From contig VSJF01000002.1 of assembly GCA_009739215.1 (NCBI GenBank), positions 1,550,001 through 1,614,000 of the forward strand: a stretch of DNA of 64,000 nucleotides, read 5' to 3'. The position numbers and the translations under genes are program-made. This stretch comes from Floccularia luteovirens. Its lineage: Eukaryota > Basidiomycota > Agaricomycetes > Agaricales > Squamanitaceae. Below the pieces are notes generated by a model, which had not been told where the DNA came from, ran no database searches, and saw only the letters and a program-made list of their open reading frames with translations. This document shows, one piece after another, positions 11,665-23,205 of the stretch. Numbering within the stretch: position 1 is the stretch's first letter; each line of letters starts with the position of its first letter.

Positions 11665-12502
11665 ACTCCAAAGCTTTACGCCACCATCAATTCTTCACCA
11701 TACACAGGCCTTGCTAATAAAGGGACTGGATCGCGATCATCACCAGGAGGATCCATTGACACGTCGATATCCGGTCAGCTGAGGTCTAATTTTGATTCCG
11801 AGTGCGGACACGAAAGTTATCAAGGTCCTCTTTTTATGCAGCGGTTTATCTGCTCAGAGTACTTACTTAGTACTCAGTAGAATCTTGTTATCTTATCACC
11901 TATCTACCAAGCTTTTATTAACGTTATCGCTATCAGCCAAGGTCCATTTGTGTAATCCTTATCTTTTACATGTATACGCTTGTATAAGAAGGGTGCGCTT
12001 GCACACCCGGAATGATAACCATGCACCCCCCCAGTGTATTCATACACCCAACTTGACATGCTCCTTACCTGGATACCATACCTTTTACACCGTCAAATAC
12101 CGAAATTTTCACCCTTCACGCGGTTAACAACCTTAAACAGGGAAGTTATTAAGGCAATAAATTGGGGATAAGGAGGGCATACCAGATTGCGAGACTGTGA
12201 TCTTAAAATTCAAACATTCTCAAGCCTACACGCTAGATGGGGAAGCGACAAGAGTCAAGGTACATAGACCGGGGTTCGCAGAAGTCCTAGTATGTCGCCC
12301 TCTGTCTGAAACAGTTAGATGCACCCTATCTTGGTCATCACTTCCTTTTAGTGATTCTACGCGAAAGGCAGGAAGTTTGACCGGTCGGTGACCAGTATAT
12401 TCACTCACGAGGCTCCACAGGAGCATGGATCAAATTCATCATACGGTCTAGAGCAACAAAAATGGTATCAAAATGCTGTAGTCCCCCTCCGACAATGTGT
12501 AT

Positions 12503-14016
12503 TTAACTCCTATTGTGATTACTGCTAGTAGCATCGACATATTTTGTAGGATTCGCCAATGAATTGTCTCGCTCACTTTCAGCTAATTTATTATCTTCAG
12601 CCTCGACCACCTTCTTGTCACCTTCACCATGCACCACTTGTTCGTCCTCTTCTGGCTCGTCACTCCAGCTCCATGCAGCTTTTAACTCGCCGCGGAGAGC
12701 TGCCGTACAAACAAAAGATAGAATGCAAGCAGGACTACGTAAAAATATTCATTGGATAATTATAAGAATTTTGCCGAAAAATAATCTACTAACCTTAGAT
12801 ATAGCAGTGCAGGTTGTGCCTTTGCATACACATGCATTACAGTCATAGTTGTTAGGAGACCTATAATATACGCCAATAGAGAAGCGTAGAAGTAGGGTTT
12901 TCGGAAAGTTCCCTTTCCAGGTAATTTATTGGACCGGTACAAGTCGTACCGAAGCGCCAGTGCAACAAATGTCCCCGGAATAACAATATCTCCAAGGCCA
13001 AGCATGGTGAAACCTCGTTCGTCGGAGAAAACCAGCGATTTTGGCCACAGAAGCTTGATGGGAACATCGAGACTGGTCGCAACTTTGACCATCTGTACAG
13101 TTCTATATTTTAATGAACGTAGATTATAGATAATTTACTCACGACTTCGGTCCCGAATACCCACCATATGTCGTATAAGAATAGTCCCGACAAAAGGATT
13201 AAGCCAGTTTTGAATGAATCTATCCTGAGAAATGACAATGCATTATGCGAAAATGACAGCGCAAGCAAGTCCGTGATGAAAGGTGATTTTTTATTTGTAG
13301 AGGAGAACGTATATACTGCAGAGGGGATGGCTGCAATTGGAAAGAGAAGAAGTGAGGGTGTTCTTGACGACAACGACACTAGAGCTAATCACAGCGTAAG
13401 TTAATAATACTTGAACAGCGTGAGACGCGTTCATACAATTTGAACCCTTCTTTATCGTAAGACGGAAGATCTCGTAGCTTTTCCAGCGACTTTCACCTAG
13501 AGCTAGCCTCACAAGCGAAATCGAGGACTGAACGACCATCAGCATGATTGTGTAAAGGGTGTCAATGAAATTCAGTAGTCACATTCCAGACGCTGCCTAC
13601 ACCGGCGATAGAGAAATACCATCCGAGTAGCCAGTTAATCCACTCTGTGCCAAAGTACTTCACAACAGCATACAGACCAAACAGAGCAACTGAGCCAATC
13701 TAGGGTTATGTTGAACAAGGTTAACAACGTGCGTTTTTTGACAAGATGTAGTATCAACACGCACGACAGGGAAGAGCCAAGCATCTTCCGATGACATACG
13801 CTCTGTTATCTCTACGTCTTCGTCATCAACGGGCGAGCCGGCCTTTTGCTTCGGGTTCTACATAGAATGGTCACAGAATGTCAAGACGCTGCCCGACTCA
13901 AAGCGCACCGGCAATGACCCATAAGCTCCGACATAGACAGAAAAACTGGCGAGAAAGAGTAGGCCAGCATAGGAGGAGAGGAGATCCCAGTCCGCCTGGG
14001 TGAGGTCTATATTCAT
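12503..14016 (-). CDS. Signal peptide peptidase (presenilin-type aspartyl intramembrane protease, A22B)
   Basis: This multi-pass ER membrane protease clears leftover signal peptides and other type II membrane stubs. It starts MNIDLTQADWDLLSSY at 14016 with a first TM helix (GLLFLASFSVYVGAYG). Later exons give IGSVALFGLYAVVKYFG, LTSSLLLFPIAAIPSAVYTF-like helices and the three diagnostic motifs in order: LSGLFLYDIWWVFGTEV (first catalytic Asp, YD), ERGFTMLGLGDIVIPGTF (second catalytic Asp, GLGD), and QPALLYLSPACILS (PAL motif). The acidic cytoplasmic tail (WSWSDEPEEDEQ...) ends with TAA at 12503. All motifs are intact and in register after splicing about seven short introns, so an active enzyme is expected. 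The last intron separates YLS from PACILS. Confidence 0.93.
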
Positions 14017-14363
14017 AACTTTTGAGATTGAAGGAGGCTACGACGAATGACACGTCAAGACAAGATTTCGTGGCGACTACCTTATAAACATAAAGTTTGT
14101 TGCAGGGTTTTTTTAATTAGACTGATAAACGACAGGATGCGTGAGAGAGCGCATTGTTTGCTCCTGCTTCTTTTGAATTGACCCCGTCTCTAGATAGCTT
14201 TGTTGAAGATCATCAGTATAATGTACACGTTATATTCGTACAGAATTCAAGACATCAGCAATCCCTCTTGGGCCTTAGATCTAGAAGAAGCTGCTCCGGA
14301 AGCGAAATAATACATCCGTCATGCTCTATATTTACTGTTACACTGTGCATTACTTTTCACATT
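14017..14363. other. Intergenic between SPP start and mannanase stop
   Basis: The neighbours read leftward in tandem. This stretch therefore carries the SPP promoter and the mannanase 3' flank. No gene seen. Confidence 0.5.
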
Positions 14364-16333
14364 CTAGGCTTTGCTCTTCATTGTAGAAGCATGTGAGCTC
14401 AATATTGGGTATACAGGACCGTCCGGGTAAACTGCATAACCGTCATTAGGAGTACTTCCGCTGCAACAATCATTAACGCCGATTCTCGATGAAACAAGAA
14501 ACTTACGTAGAGAGGTGGGAACCAGATTGCCTGAACATTATCGATGAGAGTCAGAATTGATTAGAACTTTCTACAATAAATATTCGCACCAAATTAGGTC
14601 ACCAGTTAGACCAGAGGATACTATCTCATTGAACCATGCTGTATATGTAGTCGGCTGGTTGTTGGTAACACCAAATTCTTCAAGTATCACAGGTTTTCCG
14701 ACGCGGTTTTGTGAAGTAGCATGGTCAGCAATCCACTGTGTTCCCCATGCTTGCTCATTGCCACCTTGGCCCCATGGAGTTGGATATGACTATATTATTA
14801 CCCAAATTAGAACAACGTAAACCAGTTTGAATCGGGCGGTCTTACGTGGAAAGTACCAAAATCTAGGGTGCTAATTGCGAGGTTTGCGTCAAAATCAACA
14901 CCTTCGCTGCCTCTGTGGCGGGAAAATAAAATCATGATGAAACATAGTAGTAACAAATCACGAACTGATATGGGTATGTCGGGGCTCCTGGCTGGTTGAA
15001 GAAACCCTCATCTCCGAGAGCTACTAGATGATTGCTATCGAGTGACTTGATGTAAGCGGAGATTTCTTTAGCCCAGGCGGTAATTGTTGCTGTGGTGCAA
15101 GTTCCTGACGTTGTTCTAAAAAAACGTAAGCACGAGCTACTGAAGAGGGGAGGAAGATGTCTACCCGGTGGTACCCTTACATCTCGGCTCATTGGCAAGC
15201 TCCCATGCCATAATGGTAGGTTCGTTGACATAGCGGCCGACGAAGGCTTTGATATAGTTTTTGAACGCATTCTATGAGAAATAGTGAGCAGAGATCTATT
15301 TTTGTAAACTCAACCCGACGCCTACCTTAACATTTGTGTTGGTGTAGAAGTTGTCGTGTGGTGCGCTGGTACCCAAGATTTGTTTCACGTACACATCCAT
15401 ACCGCCATAATCCGCCCTATGTGGTTCTTTAATACTTAAGATGGTTGTATGTTAACACCCATGCTTACCAGTTGTTTGTCCTGGTTCATCAAGTAATCTT
15501 GAATCAGAACTAAATGGTTCGTAGGTGCAAAGAAGACTTACAACGCGACAATGAGACGTATACCATTAGCTTTAGCTGCCGCAACTACGTTGTCTACATA
15601 CACCAATATCAGACAGGGCACAAGAGTGAGAGCAACTAGGACGAACCGAAGTTCTGCAGGCCGGATGCACCTGTGTTAATTGTTGGTGTACTTCCGGACC
15701 AACTTTGATAGTAATTTCCATTGGGACTTGTGACTTCGTTGAAGCCCCTAGAAATAGCTACTTTCAGCACAAGTCACTTCGTGCGAAAGCCCCTCATACA
15801 TACCAAGTTCGTACGGTTGTCCCACCTGCCTTTGCAATGTCGGCAAAGGCTTGATTCATGTTTGCGACACTTAGGCCCATCAAACCGACCCAATAAGAGT
15901 TTCCACTATGTTTTGGTGTTATCCAGAAGTTATCAAGATATGTAAAATAACAAACCCGACAACAGTGTACTTTGCTCCATTAAGTGTGAACTTTGTCCCA
16001 GATACCTTCACAAAACCGGTAGACGACGGTGGTGCTGAGGTACTGGTTGGCCCTCCGGGTGTGGTAGTTGGAGTGGTGACTGGAGGCGGGGTTGAGGTTG
16101 TAGGAGAGGCTCCTGGCAAGCATTGAGAGTACCAGTCATTGGAGTAAACACACGTAGATCCAGAATCGCAGACTAGATGTTCTTCAGCTAATGTGCACTG
16201 GACCGATAATAGCATGACACGGACCTGTATCACCACTGTAGCTGAGGCCTCCGCATTGTCCCCAAACGGGGACAACAGCACGTACTGTACCTATAGAAAG
16301 AGCTAGGGTGACTAGTCCAGCAGCAAGTTTCAT
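14364..16333 (-). CDS. Secreted CBM1-GH5 endo-beta-1,4-mannanase
   Basis: This secreted enzyme would cut beta-1,4-mannan backbones in plant hemicellulose. Start [19 protein letters not shown] at 16333 is a signal peptide. The mature N-terminus is a family 1 cellulose-binding module: [12 protein letters not shown], then CDSGSTC and [10 protein letters not shown] after an intron, with all four Cys and the aromatic residues kept. A Thr/Pro/Ser-rich linker ([19 protein letters not shown]) leads to the GH5 domain starting near [16 protein letters not shown]. The acid/base Glu lies in [12 protein letters not shown] and the nucleophile Glu in [12 protein letters not shown]. The end [18 protein letters not shown] resembles fungal GH5_7 mannanase ends, and the stop is TAG at 14364. 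The gene has more than ten introns. The CBM1 points to an organism that degrades plant cell walls. Catalytic residues are visible; substrate is inferred from the close fit to GH5 mannanases. Confidence 0.92.
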
Positions 16334-16759
16334 AATTCCTGTTTGTTGAGGGTAGCAATGGGAAACGTGCTACTTATATGATTTTCCAGAGAACAAGAAA
16401 AGAAACCACCGCTGTCACAACATGTTTCGGAAAATCCTCGCGGAGGAAGAATGACAATGAGAATATGCGGTAGTTTTCCCGCAAGAAGCATGAACCCCTA
16501 TAATTAATACGGAAGTCTAAGGTTCCAGCAATTAAAGGAAGCACAGGAAAACTCAATAGCTCTTAGACAGATGACCTTGTTTTGCAGCCGCACAGAATAC
16601 AAATGCGCTTGTTTCGTTTTAGCACTTAAACAACGTTGAGTATCATGGAATGGTCACGAGTCGACTGTATATATAACATCACAGCCAAAACCGTCAAGAC
16701 CAATCTTTTGTGACACGTACATGCCATTAATCTATCAGCATTCTGGGAATAAAATACAT
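16334..16759. other. Intergenic: mannanase promoter / GGT 3' flank
   Basis: This holds the upstream region of the mannanase gene and the 3' flank of the gamma-glutamyltransferase gene. A second TATA-like run, tatatata, lies near 16669. No gene seen. Confidence 0.5.
16371..16380 (-). promoter_or_regulatory. TATA-like element upstream of the mannanase start
   Basis: On the minus strand this reads catataagta, a TATA-box-like sequence about 40-50 bases before the mannanase ATG at 16333. It is the best core-promoter candidate for that gene. The call is by pattern only. Confidence 0.35.
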
Positions 16760-19129
16760 CTAATAGCCAGCTGCAATACCATTTTTTCGTGAATCACTCG
16801 CCGCTATAGATACCAATAGGTAAAGAACATTAGAACAGATTTCAACATGAAGAGCACTGACCATAGATCACGTCATCTTGCACAGTGATGGCTTGAACCA
16901 CGGCAGCCACGCGATTGATATCTTCCACTACGGAAAAAAAAGTCAAAGGGGAATCACGCGATGTGTCAGGAATAGCCGAAGCCGACTGACCAGACATATT
17001 GTGACCACGACTGCGAAGGTCACCAATGATATCAGGAGGGTACACGTCATCAACGAAAGTGATCATTGGGTATAGCTGGTCATGTAGACGTCCAAACTCT
17101 ATAGACTCGCTGATATCCATCCCTCGCTCGATATTAACCAAAATTTGGAATATGGCGCTGAATATTTGCGAGCCACCCGAGCCCCCAATAGCAAGGAAAA
17201 AGGAGCCATCAAGATCCTCTATAATTGTGGGTGTAGTTGAGGATAACGGTCGTTTCCCAGCCTCGGGATAATTATCTTTAACAGAGTTAAAGGTGTTATA
17301 TCAATCGGAAACTTCACTTACAAGGGGAAGGCCATAATCCGAAAGCATTCGGAACACCTGGTGTGGAAAAATCGTCCATTTCGTCATTCATGATTATGCC
17401 CGTGTCTGGGTCAAGCACCTGTGACCCAAACACAAGATTAACTGTCGAAGTCAGAGCAACAGCCATGCCATTCTTGTCGACAACCGATGTATGGCTCTAT
17501 CAGAGACCATTAAATGTTTATAGAGCGAAATTTAAATGATTACCTACTGTTCCATGATCTACTTTGATATCATATTCCGGATTATAATAGTCGGGTGAGT
17601 GAGTGCGATCCTACAACCCTGTTAGCGAATATGGTTCAAAGGCGTCATTTCGTTACATACATCTGTGATGTTTCTAAAGATCTGATCAGCATATGCTTTG
17701 GTTGCAATCTGTTTTATGCGAAGGGGGTCATCATTAAAGTCTGGATCGCAGATTTTCGTCCTGCTCATGACGTCAAACGAGATTTAATTAATTGATGGAT
17801 TAGTGGTACCTTGCTGCAAAGCCAAATTTCATAATTTCTACAATTCTATGTGCATTAAGCCCATTTTGCTCCCGGATATCAAATTTTTCAAGCAAATTGA
17901 GCATATGTAGCAGGACTGCAAGTATAAATAAGAGCATCGTTCAATGTTAAATCGTACATACCAGGTCCGGATGTCGGTTCGTGTGTGGTATACACTTTCT
18001 TTCCGTGGTATGTTCCTTCCAAAGCGCGATCAACTTTGACCTTGTAGTTTTGAAGGTCGGAGAGGGAGAGTATCCCACCAGTTTGCTGAACTTTGCGGAC
18101 AATAGATTCTGCTATTGGACCCTGGAGAATGTTAATTATAGGCCAGTACCAGCAGACCAAACACACATTATAAAATGAATCGGGGCCTTCTTTCGCAATT
18201 GTAGCAAGGGTGCGGGACAAGTTGGTACGCCGGATAGTTTCTCCAACCTTTAAAGGTTCTCCTCCTGGCGCAAAAATCTCTCTCCAGTCAGAGTTATTTA
18301 GCATGAGTTCCAAAAACCACTGATCAATACACACTTTAAGTGGCGGATCAAGTATAAAAAAAGTTGTCTAAAGCTTACAGGTATACGTCTCCCTAACTCC
18401 CTACCTACCGGCCACCCTTTTGCTAACGATACACTTGGGTCCACCAGACGCTTCCATGATAAGGAGCCCCACCGTCGGTGTGCTTCTTCTAAACCACGAA
18501 TTTCACCAGGAACCCCTACAGAAAGTCCACCATACATCGCCAATTCCGGGTCACCAACATACATAGTTGTGTTCGACAACTCGGGGGCGGTTTCCCTGAA
18601 GTCAATCGTGTAAACTTCAGAAGTCGCGTTCGAGCCAGATGGAGGGATGCGAATGGTCATAAACCCGCCACCACCAATGCCTGACCTAGCAATACTTGAA
18701 AAATACTGGCGGGTCCAGGTGTGATAGCACTCACGAAAACATATTTACGACTCCAGTACAAAATGTTGCCCCAATAGCAGCATCTACAGCATTCCCGCCA
18801 TCCCTCAAGATTTGTACGCCTATCTCTGAGCAAAGGACGTTCTCGGAAGCGACTGCACCATTGCGCGCCTTGATAAGGTATGCAGGATTACGAGGCTCTT
18901 GTCGGCCTGAAGACACGACTTCTGGAAATAACAGATGACTGCAAAGATGCCTGTAGCCCAGAAAGCTGAGAACCACGACAAATGCGCATATAAAAAGTTT
19001 GACAGGTAGTCTTATCGCCTGCGAAACCCGTGCCCGTGGTGATTTTTTCTCATGATACAAAGGAAGAGTTGGGTCCCTGGCAGGAAAGGCATGTTGGTTG
19101 ACGGAGACGTACTCGTGCATAATAGTCAT
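16760..19129 (-). CDS. Membrane-anchored gamma-glutamyltransferase
   Basis: Gamma-glutamyltransferases hydrolyse or transfer the gamma-glutamyl group of glutathione and its conjugates, and mature by self-cleavage into two subunits. Start MTIMHEYVSVNQHAF is at 19129 (a second ATG at 19120 is possible). A single N-terminal TM anchor (KLFICAFVVVLSFLGYRHL) implies a type II protein in the vacuolar or plasma membrane. The family blocks follow: GAVASENVLCSEIGVQILRD, GGNAVDAAIGATFC, GIGGGGFMTIR, DFRETAPE, GVPGEIRGLEEAHRRWGSL. The autocleavage and nucleophile Thr lies in DHGTSHTSVVDKNGMAVALT. The small subunit has GSQVLDPDTGIIMNDEMDDF and AIGGSGGSQIFSAI, and ends SRKNGIAAGY with TAG at 16760. About ten short introns. 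All key motifs are intact. Confidence 0.93.
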
Positions 19130-19694
19130 GCGTGAGGAAGTGAGAGGGTAATGGTCCGATTTCTTCGATGACCAGATTCTCGCAGCTTTGTACTCTGACC
19201 GGAAGCCGGCGGTCCTGACATCTGTAGGATTGTGAGTAGAAAAGATTTAATTAGGCCGGATTGACACGGGATCAATCCCTCCTCGTACTAACGTTCGTTA
19301 TAAGAGTCGACTACACGTATGGTGTTAGGTGTTCTATCATCTCTAGTGCTGTAATATTTGATACATATAAGATATCCTTGAATCAGGGCTGGTCCGCTGG
19401 GCAAAGATCACGCCGGCCCGATTCATAGAAGAAGGTTTATAACCAAAAGGACCTAAGGATCTGAATAGGCCTTTGTTTCAATGTCACTTTTATGCTGAAG
19501 AATATATTCAGGTTTCTTTTTTTTATGTGGTGGTTAGATGTACAGTACAATACGGTGGAATTTGAAAATTGAAACACTCAAATTATTACTATTAGCACAT
19601 GACCAGGTCCAGTTACACCCAATATAACTGATAACGACCCACTTTCCATCTGCATATATGCACCTCCAAACCGTCCTATTCACATTCGACCGCG
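19130..19694. other. Divergent promoter region, GGT (-) and unknown gene (+)
   Basis: The two flanking genes point away from each other. The stretch holds a T run at 19515-19523 and no recognisable coding sequence, tRNA or repeat. Confidence 0.45.
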
Positions 19695-19889
19695 ATGAAG
19701 AAACGTGTTCACGTTCAACGTTTCTCAGATTTTGCTGATGAGACCAATACGCAATGCTCGCCATTTACCTCAAGCTCTTGTGAACACAGGTGCAATCCTC
19801 TGGCTCAGCGCATCGTTTCACCTTTCATTCAACAGTGTTATCAGTCCTGTTAATGGTTTAAGAATGCGTAGTGAATATCTCCACACTCG

Positions 19890-21221
19890 ATGTTTCAGCT
19901 TATCAATACATCTGCAGGGGAAAGTGCTGAACATCCATATAAGCGCCAAAAGTTGAACACTCGTTATGACAAAATGGTGGAGACCATGAACACCACCCCA
20001 ACTCATACATCTCGAAGACATCGGCTGCGCACTAGATCTAGTGGACCTAACCATTCTGCTTCTACAAAGCATCCCTTGTCATCAGATATCAGTCTTGGTT
20101 CTAACCTTGCAATCAATCAACAAAGTAAAGAACTCTCCCGCATCAAGATGGGAACACCGTCCCCGACGGCATCAAACTCAAACATTACGAAAAACCTGGA
20201 TTATTCATCAAGCACAAGTCAAAGAAAGGCTAGTTTCCAATTCTCCTCTTGGAATATTCCTCTCACATCTGGATGAAAGACGTCCCAAGCCAACAAGCCT
20301 CTACCCATGTGGCTCACAGATACATTATCTAATCTCTCATCAGCACATCCTATCAGACACCTACTCCAACTCACACCAGAACAACGCCAAGAAACTCGCA
20401 GCAATGAATACCGTTCTCCAATTGTAACTAAGGAAGATACAAGACACAATACCAACGAACAAGATCAGATTTTTGCTTTCAATCCCGTAGATGGGGATGG
20501 GACTATTTTCGCAGAACCTGCTAACCAGAGACATCATAATAATAATCCTTTGCTGACCTTTGCTGACACCATAGGGGATGTAAATGACCCAACGGAAGTT
20601 TCTAATTGCCAAACTCTGCCGTTTTCGATGCCTGGCCCAGCATCTCTTATATCATTCACCGCTCCAACTGCTAAGCGAATAGCCTTACTACCATCTGATT
20701 TTCCTCTCTCAACCACAGCAGACAAATCGTTCAACCAAATCGAACAAACTCAATTACACCGAAAAAACACTTCTTGCTTCAATTATGACTCAAACAATTC
20801 CTCAGAGGGATCTTACCTAGGTGATTTGCCTGTGGAGGATGATATTACTGACGACTCTGCCTCCGATCCTCTGCCTCTGGAATCAGAAACCGCTCACTCA
20901 TTTCATGCCACATTTGCAACACCTGGACCAATGTACCTCTCTCCCCATCGCATATGTCTTGAATCACACTCGTCAAATACCCCTGAGTCTGATCCTTTGG
21001 AAACATGTGAGATTGATCTTGGGGCTATAGATTTTCGTTGGGAGCCTTTCGACCTCAAACAGTCAGCTACTCTTGATAGAGTGCAGGAACATACCCTATT
21101 CGATACCGCCTCACCGTGGATTTATGCCGGACTGGAGGTGGGAGATGAAAGAGAAACGAACTCTGCTGCATTCCTTGATGAGGACATTGCAACCACAACA
21201 ACAGATCCATTTGACATCTAG
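19890..21221 (+). CDS. Unknown Ser/Thr-rich protein with an in-frame TGA at 20274-20276
   Basis: Two consecutive ORFs, 19890-20276 and 20307-21221, lie in the same reading frame and are separated by one TGA. Reading through gives a single ~440-residue protein. It has a basic N-terminal stretch resembling a nuclear localisation signal (EHPYKRQKLNTRYD, RRHRLRTRSSG), then FQFSSWNIP before the stop and MWLTDTLSNLSSAHPIRHLL after it. The acidic C-terminus carries CEIDLGAIDFRWEPFD and ends DPFDI. No domain is recognised; composition suggests a disordered nuclear protein. An in-frame ATG at 19695 lies upstream, but its frame hits a stop at about 19852 and I could not find a phase-compatible splice. 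No strong GT-AG intron removes the TGA (the best donor is gtcaaa). So this is a disrupted gene, a gene with a non-standard intron, or a sequence error. Confidence 0.5.
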
Positions 21222-21633
21222 GCTTCCCCTCCCTTTCAGCCAAGAAGCCAGTCTATAAAGAGCATGAAACTGAAACAAAGTCTATCGGGTTCCCATCTAA
21301 CGCGGAACCGAAAATCTTGTTGTGTCATGCTGGCTGTGTTCTTGAAAGGTTAGAAATGCTACTTGAAGATCTAGTTCTAACGGTCTACTTACGCTCCAAA
21401 AAAAATCCCTAATTCGATGCAACGCACAGCTGTCCATTTCTATCGGCAAGTTTATTTATCCTGAATATGCCCCTAAACTTACGAATCTTGATGTTTGTAG
21501 TCTCCAGTACTCTCAGATTATTTCATTAATGTTATCATGGCATTTCGCATTCTAAAATTGTGTCTCTATGCTTAGTATGTATGAAAGTAACGACAGGTTT
21601 GATTACAAGAAATTTACAGTGAACCCCAAAAAA
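21222..21633. other. Convergent intergenic region
   Basis: This lies between the stop of the unknown plus-strand gene and the stop of the UPF0643 gene. AT-rich 3' flanks only; nothing else seen. Confidence 0.45.
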
Positions 21634-22502
21634 TTACCATCCAATTTGTTCATCCTTTCCGCCAGTGAAGAGTTCAATCCTCACTCCAGGTTCGCCCCGA
21701 ACCTTTGACAGTCTGTAACGTTCTAAAGTGTAAATTTCGTAGGATAATGCTGCGAGTTTCATTGCCTTAAGATGATGAGGCTGGTAGTTCGCAGCAACTG
21801 CATGCTTTCTGCTTTGCCAGATACATGTCGCGAGATTCATCCCTGTCTCCTGGTTAGGCACGCCATACCAGTACAAGATCAGCTATAATGGAGGCGTGAA
21901 TATGTATGTCATTTTTGAAGTGGGTGAGAACACTGACCCCTCCATTGCGGATAGCCTCTTGGTGGGCAAGTTTATCAGCATCGTATAACGCTGCAAGACA
22001 AAGAGGTTAGAGAAGTGAGATAAATGGGATTTACAGGGAAATGCTTACATCCACCGTCACTGCCCGGCTTTCTTTTGCTTCGGAACACAACACAATACCA
22101 TTCACGCTCTTCGTCTTCTGGTAAGACAAGCGAAGACCAGTTGAATGCATCTTCATAGGGAATAGCGGCATAATCAGAAGTAAGAGGCTTGAAGTTGTGC
22201 AAAGCCTTATGTAAAGACAGGGACGCGGGGTCGATATTGGGGAGCCTCGTTTCTGTTATGAGTGGTGGGTATTCTGAACTGAATTCAAAGGGCTTCACTC
22301 TGTCAGGGAGATTCGAGAGAAGGGGTGGAAGGTATAGGACGGGGACTTCTGGTTTGGTTAAACTCAAGGTATCGATGGTTGGGAAAGTGTGAGGATCTCG
22401 TGTTGTGGCGGTCTCTGTATTTTCGGATGATGACTGGGCTTTTTTCAGGTTGGCAATGGCGACTTGGGATGGATGGGGAGGGTGAGTGTAGGCGACAGGC
22501 AT
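21634..22502 (-). CDS. UPF0643-family conserved protein
   Basis: Three exons encode a ~250-residue cytosolic-type protein with no signal peptide or TM segment. It starts MPVAYTHPPHPSQVAI at 22502; the longer frame upstream has no ATG. Family-like blocks are IDPASLSLHKALHNFKPL, WSSLVLPEDEEREWYCVVFR, and after two introns DADKLAHQEAIRNGG, LILYWYGVPN, NLATCIWQSRKHAVAAN, HLKAMKLAALSYEIYTLERY. The protein ends FTGGKDEQIGW with TAA at 21634. The WYG..(N/D)..TG.NLATCIWQSR.HA block is what I recognise as the fungal UPF0643 family (S. pombe PB2B2.08-like). Its function is unknown to me. Divergently paired with the next gene. Confidence 0.7.
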
Positions 22503-23205
22503 GTTAGATTGGGTATTCGATATGAGAAGAGTAGATCTGAGAAGAGTAGGTGAGAAGGATCGAATACGAGGAGGAATAATGAACGATAGGCCGAGCAATG
22601 ATTGTAATATATACTTGCGCTATAGTACATAATTTCGAGCCACTCCAAAATAGAATTGCGACATGCACTGATGGCGCGATATACGCGTCTTCGGTTGGAA
22701 CAAATAGTCCCAAGCTTCAAGATTTACAAACTAAGCGTCCTTGCAATTGAGACATGTATATTAGAGTTTATTGGCATCGCTTGTAATCGCAACCTGCAAT
22801 ACAGCCTCGAACATAACTCTCGGAGGTGCCTTTAGAAATTATTTATAATTGTTGGGCCGAGATTGATACCGAAAAATATATACTTGTTAAGCCTTGTAGC
22901 TGCCATGCACCAATGACAGCCCTGACCTCGACACGAATCAAGCTCCAGATTACTGAAGTAAAAGTCGAAATAAATTAAGGTTACGGAGGTACAGACGGAC
23001 ACATAGGAGGCTCGCGGAGTTGGCGAGGAGTTTAGTCTGCTAGTTGTTAAGAACTGGGGATCCAGACTACTCGCCAATACAGCATGTAAAGCCCGGATCG
23101 GCGCTTAGAATTAGCCTAAGTGAGGGTCACGTAAGTCTTACTAAGCAATGTCACGGACAAGAATGTGTTTGAAATGTCACGGTACAATCGAATCCGAGCA
23201 GTCCC
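22503..23205. other. Divergent intergenic region, UPF0643 (-) / complex I-like gene (+)
   Basis: About 700 bases carry the two promoters. A short upstream ORF (ATG at about 23149, 26 codons) overlaps the start of the plus-strand gene in another frame. No other feature seen. Confidence 0.45.

Larger units (their letters stand above)
9647..12502. other. 2.9-kb gene-poor stretch upstream of the GATA gene
   Basis: This long interval separates the start of the leftward GATA gene from the 3' end of the signal peptide peptidase gene. The first ~400 bases would be the GATA gene's leader and promoter, with an A/T run at 10010-10021. It also holds an inverted GATA pair, gatagtatc, at 10948-10956. The only notable open frames are on the minus strand at 10098-10879 and 11380-11664, listed separately. 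I saw no clear transposon ends, tRNA or simple repeat. It is the largest gene-poor gap in the window. Confidence 0.6.

Noticed and set aside
19695..19853. MKKRVHVQRFSDFADE frame as exon 1 of the unknown gene at 19890
   Set aside because: Plausible sequence, but none of the nearby donors and acceptors joins it to 19890 or 19899 in the right phase.
22503..22598. N-terminal extension of the UPF0643 protein resembling a targeting peptide
   Set aside because: The frame has no ATG upstream of 22502; it only opens with a non-standard start codon.
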